Origin: Cylindrodendrum hubeiense
Lineage: Eukaryota; Ascomycota; Sordariomycetes; Hypocreales; Nectriaceae
DNA length: 10,470 nt
Direction: 5' to 3'
NCBI GenBank assembly: GCA_014621425.1
Contig: JAANBB010000788.1
Span: 1 to 10,470, forward strand
In this document: in pieces, positions 7,261-10,470 of the stretch
Layout of the letters: every line of letters starts with the position of its first letter
Numbering within the stretch: the stretch's first letter is position 1
Made by a program: the position numbers and the translations under genes
Notes under the pieces: generated by a model
The model's input: only the letters and a program-made list of their open reading frames with translations
What the model was told of the DNA's origin: nothing
Databases searched by the model: none

Positions 7261-7488
7261 ATGGCCAACGACAGGACCAGCAACAACAGCCTTGAGAAAG
7301 AGCTGGCGAATGAGGACATCGTGGTTGCAGCAGGATTCAGTAGCAAGTTGAAGCGCAAGCAGAACAAGGACAAGAAAATGGCAGATGAAGAGGAAAAAGA
7401 GAGCAAAAGACAGTTCGATTTAAAGACAGCTATGCTCGCGGCTGGCACAAGTAGCCGCTCTAGGCGAAAGCCGAAGGGCGATAACTAG
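7261..7488 (+). CDS. Small basic protein, 75 residues, with an internal duplication
   Basis: The ATG at 7261 is the first in the predicted spliced mRNA, and the frame upstream of it has no other ATG before a stop at 7148-7150. The protein is highly charged, with no signal peptide or membrane segment. A motif is present twice: VAAGFSSKLKRKQNKD (22-37) and LAAGTSSRSRRKPKGD (59-74). They share AAG-x-SS-[K/R]-x-[K/R]-R-K and end in Asp. The two are separated by a Glu/Lys-rich, probably helical segment (38-52). The basic clusters KLKRK and RSRRKPK could act as nuclear localisation or nucleic-acid-binding patches, but this is inference. I do not recognise the family. The promoter, clean leader and intron argue that it is a real gene; it may be lineage-restricted. 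Confidence 0.6.
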   Translation: MANDRTSNNSLEKELANEDIVVAAGFSSKLKRKQNKDKKMADEEEKESKRQFDLKTAMLAAGTSSRSRRKPKGDN

Positions 7489-8646
7489 GTATTGACTCAG
7501 TTTATGCGAGGGTTTAGACTGCAACATAACCGTTTAGACATTTTGGCCACGTTATCAAGTTGCCCGGCTATATGGGTTGGTCTGTTAGTCGAGTGTGCCA
7601 TTCTTGGCTCTTATTGATCCCGACTAGCTGCCTTCAACAAGCAAGCTCCTTGTTTAGATATAGAGACCAATATTTCAGACAGTCATTTTAGGTATATGCT
7701 GAGCTGATGATAGCTTTCACTTGGCATCAGGCATCATGGGTTAGCATAGTCGTCATCAATTTACTGTTTTCTGACCCGAAATAAGAAGATCTTCGTGTAG
7801 CAAATGCAGGTACGCAGGGATTGTCAATTTTGGGGACGGTCAGGTAGGTGAGGAAGAACTGGGTAGAACTCGGAGAGCTACCGCCTAACTATAGTATGCG
7901 TGTTCCTCACAGAGCGTCCGTTGCCCTAGGTTCCCGACCTGCTTGCTTAGAGGTGACGTCAGGGTGTTGTTAAGATACGTGAATGCTTGACTGGTGCTAA
8001 GAACTACCCCTCCCTTCATCGCAGCGGGTAACATGGCCAGCATGTATAGACAAACGCCACTCACATGCACCAAAGGCAAGGTTGTTTCACCACCCACGCT
8101 CCTCTCCCCCTTGACCAAAATCGTAATCGACGTGTCCTCCCTCGTCCGACATGTCTTCCCCCCACACGTCGCCCGAATCGCCCGAAAGCGAGGTCACAGG
8201 AGGGACATCGAGACGCCGAGTTTGTGACCAGTCCGACAGACTGGCCTCATGCTAAGATGGTGCTATACATTATTATCAGACTTCATTGCCGGGTTCAACT
8301 CTGCCCCAGTTCAAGTAGTTCCAGTCTTCGTGGACGAGATTCCTTCTCAGCCCTCCGCAATATGCAACCTGTTCCTCGTTCTGTAGGCCAGGCCCTTCCC
8401 CCAGGGCCGCAAAAAAACTCCGTATGATGCTGATTCTAGTGTTTCCCATTCGTACAACCTAAATCATCGACTCCGTTTCCTTGCTACAATGCATCATATT
8501 CTCGTATCAAAATAATTCGTTGCCAGCCATCCTCAGATTTGTCGTTCAGTTTGATAACTTCGATAAACAAAAATGAGTCGGCGGCAGGTGTGTTGTGTTC
8601 GTGTGGGGTGAGTAGTGCTCCTCAACTAGTGATCTCCAGTCTGATT
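7489..8646. other. Intergenic region, convergent 3' ends
   Basis: It should contain the 3'UTRs of the 75-residue gene (plus) and of the membrane-protein gene (minus). The frames 7994-8227 and 8065-8427 (plus) overlap each other, have no promoter signal and no domain character. A perfect cAMP-response-type palindrome TGACGTCA lies at 7954-7961. I see nothing else that can be supported. Confidence 0.5.
7954..7961. promoter_or_regulatory. TGACGTCA palindrome (CRE/ATF-type bZIP site)
   Basis: This is an exact 8-bp consensus for CREB/ATF-family bZIP factors. It sits between convergent genes rather than at an evident promoter, so it may be chance or may mark an unrecognised transcript. Confidence 0.3.
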
Positions 8647-9357
8647 TCACGAGTCGGCAAACACTTGGTAAGACATAACCATGACCCAGATCTGGAAGGC
8701 AACGCCTGTCAAGGTCATAGCAAAAATCAACTGCCATGATTGACCTATTTTGATAACGGTTAGCAATCAATTCCGCTGCAAAAGAAAAGAATTGGTCCAC
8801 ATACAGATGCTCCTCTGTTGCAACCAGGCCAAGGTCTCTTCAGTCTGCCCCTGGGGGTTCCGACCAAACACCTCTACACTGCAGACGCTGTTGATGGAGT
8901 TGTCTGGACCAAAGAGCTGGATCGCGACAATGACCAAGCCGACAAGCCACAAGACGAAGAGCATAAAGGCCCCAATCATGACAATCGCAGGTAACAGCCG
9001 TCGTTGAGCAATCAGCCAGAATATGATGCCGATGAAGAAGATGCCGAGCGCCGCAACGGTGATGAGGTAGGGAAAGTACCTGTGCAAGTGCCCTCGTTAG
9101 TGACATGGGATTCGGAGAAGTTCGGGGAGATTTGGGTTGACATACCAGGGGACGGGAAGCAGAAGTTGGTTTTGGACTTGGATGAAGGTTGCAACGACAC
9201 CGATTATGGTGCACGAGCAGAGCAGCATGACGAAGATCCAGAAGTTGAGCTGCAGCGGCGGCCAGTTGTAGGTTCGGACACGGCTGATGATTTGGCTGCG
9301 GTCGTACGTCATTGACGACGACCCGCCGGCGGTGAATGCTGATGATTTGGCGGTCAT
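8647..9357 (-). CDS. MARVEL-like four-helix membrane protein, 194 residues, three exons
   Basis: Exon 1 is 9357-9146, intron 9145-9080 (GTATGT, CACTAACG, CACAG), exon 2 9079-8805, intron 8804-8745 (GTATGT, GCTAAC, AATAG) and exon 3 8744-8647. Both junctions restore the frame. Without the second splice exon 2 reads into about 14 unrelated residues, so exon 3 is essential: it supplies SWQLIFAMTLTGVAFQIWVM and the end SYQVFADS. Predicted helices are at about 39-61, 72-95, 99-127 and 166-187. The loop between helices 3 and 4 carries Cys137 and Cys163 and the segment ETLAWLQQRSIC (152-163), which I recall as typical of fungal MARVEL-type proteins. Such proteins sit in the plasma or endomembranes; the exact role is unknown. 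The start at 9357 gives a 38-residue cytosolic-type tail; Met16 (9312) is an alternative start. Confidence 0.85.
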
Positions 9358-10470
9358 TGTGAATGTAGGCTGTGTATGTAGGTGGTGTAGAGATTATTCG
9401 TGAAGGGGCTGTCGTCGGATGGAGAACCTGTTGACTAGTCGATGGGGGGACGATGAAGGGTGATTATGGTGATTATGGTGATGGTGGAGGGTGGTGATTT
9501 ATGGGTGACTCGGAACGCGGAGGGAAATGCAGCGTCGTAATGTCGAGATTGGGTGCCAGAGGCTCCAGAAGAACCCGACCAAAGGATTCCGTTACCGTCG
9601 TGGAGTTGTTTTGTCCTCTTCTTTCAGCAAAAAGCAATCAATCGTGATGACGTCGCTCAATAGCTTGAAATCTGTGGAACCAGAACCAAGAATCAGACCC
9701 AAGGGGTTTAAGAAACTCGCGTCCACCGCAACCCAAATGCCCAAGGCCACGGAAAAAGGCCGGTGGCGATCCCCTCGTTTCAATGCCCAATCCCGCGAGC
9801 TGCCACGTCTCCTGCGTCAAGAGGCGCCCAAGCCCAAGCGCCCCGTTCCGTGCAGCCCAAACCAGAATGCTTCTCCACCGATCTTGACCTCTGGGCCAGT
9901 GATTCCCACGTGCCTGGCAGGCGGGCGTCTGTCGGGGCGAGCGGCTGGCGTACGGCAGCTACTGGACGATGCTGGGGGCCGGGGGCTCGTGACCGCCTTA
10001 CTATCGCTCGTCGCAGGGTGATGAGTCAACCGCGAGGATGCTCTGGGCTTAGGCTGGCAGACTGGGCGGTGATGCTTTTCGCCTGGCCGCCCTGGCTGCG
10101 CTTGGATGTCGGTTCGCAGGTGGAGATGGGTTGCTGCTGTCGTGGCTAACGTCTTAGCCAAGCAGTGGAGGGTCGGTTACGCAGCGAGGGGTAGGAGGCG
10201 TCGGTGGTGGTGGTGGCGGCAGTATATCGAGCGGAATTACGGGCGGATGGCGAATATTGCGAAGGGAAGCCGAGCATAGCGTTGCAAAAAAGTGAGAGGT
10301 TTTTGCAATCAAACACGAGATGGGACGGACTCGGAGAAAAGAAAAGCTGGCAAAATGTGGCTTTCGCGTGTCTATATTAATGTGCATCTCAGGGATCCCA
10401 GCGACGCGCTCCCGTTGGAGCTCCAGCGCCATTCGGCCAAATTCGGGGTGGTTGGGGGAGGTGGGAGGTG
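9358..10470. other. Leader/promoter of the membrane-protein gene and unassigned sequence to the right edge
   Basis: The first 150 bp or so is a CA-rich leader (minus strand) with a tandem GATTATGGT repeat (9462-9479). A TGACGTC core lies at 9648-9654. Farther right are a trinucleotide GGT run (10203-10216) and a perfect 9-bp hairpin (10282-10308). The frames 9527-10021 (plus), 9817-10161 (minus) and 10154-10432 (minus) are Pro/Arg/Ser-rich without domain character. The right end may belong to the promoter of a gene outside the window. Confidence 0.45.
10282..10308. repeat. Perfect 9-bp hairpin TTGCAAAAA / TTTTTGCAA
   Basis: The arms 10282-10290 and 10300-10308 are exact inverted copies with a 9-nt loop (AGTGAGAGG). 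It may be a transcript 3'-end structure or a symmetric protein-binding site. No gene end is assigned beside it. Confidence 0.75.

Noticed and set aside
7705..7775. Possible box C/D snoRNA (CTGATGAT ... TTCTGA)
   Set aside because: The C box starts with C instead of A or G and no terminal stem joins the ends; the spacing alone is not enough.
9527..10021. 164-codon plus-strand frame upstream of the membrane-protein gene
   Set aside because: Composition is Arg/Pro/Ser-rich without helices or motifs, and it is overlapped by equally long frames on the minus strand; it sits in the presumed promoter region.

Overview
The window looks like nuclear DNA of a filamentous ascomycete (Pezizomycotina). 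The evidence is short introns of 60-102 nt with GTATGT, GTAAGT or GTGAGT donors and CTAAC- or CTGAC-like branch sites just before a TAG or CAG acceptor, single genes separated by 0.5-1.5 kb, pyrimidine-rich leaders, a fungal phosphotransferase family member, and an intron-containing U3 snoRNA gene. I cannot name the genus. There is no operon, phage or CRISPR structure.

Layout from left to right. (1) 1-345, minus: the 5' end of a gene that leaves the window, encoding a disordered, Pro/Ala/Thr-rich N-terminus. (2) 881-1213, plus: a U3 snoRNA gene with its own TATA box and a 62-nt spliceosomal intron at the place where Saccharomyces U3 is interrupted. (3) 2126-2517, minus: a three-exon gene for a 73-residue hydrophilic protein with a conserved-looking C-terminal motif. 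(4) 3974-5479, minus: an intronless 501-residue APH/choline-kinase-fold phosphotransferase-like protein. (5) 5560-6870: a divergent intergenic region built from about three and a half strongly diverged tandem repeats of about 300 bp, one of which carries a 34-bp near-palindrome. (6) 6962-7488, plus: a TATA-driven gene with a 5'UTR intron and a 75-residue basic protein containing an internal duplication. (7) 8647-9357, minus: a three-exon, four-helix MARVEL-like membrane protein of 194 residues. The rest is intergenic.

The genes do not form an obvious pathway. The points most worth a second look are the spliced U3 gene, with a box A that appears to covary with the Pezizomycotina 18S 5' end; the tandem repeat array between two divergent promoters; and the 5'UTR intron of the 75-residue gene, whose retention would introduce an upstream reading frame overlapping the main start codon.
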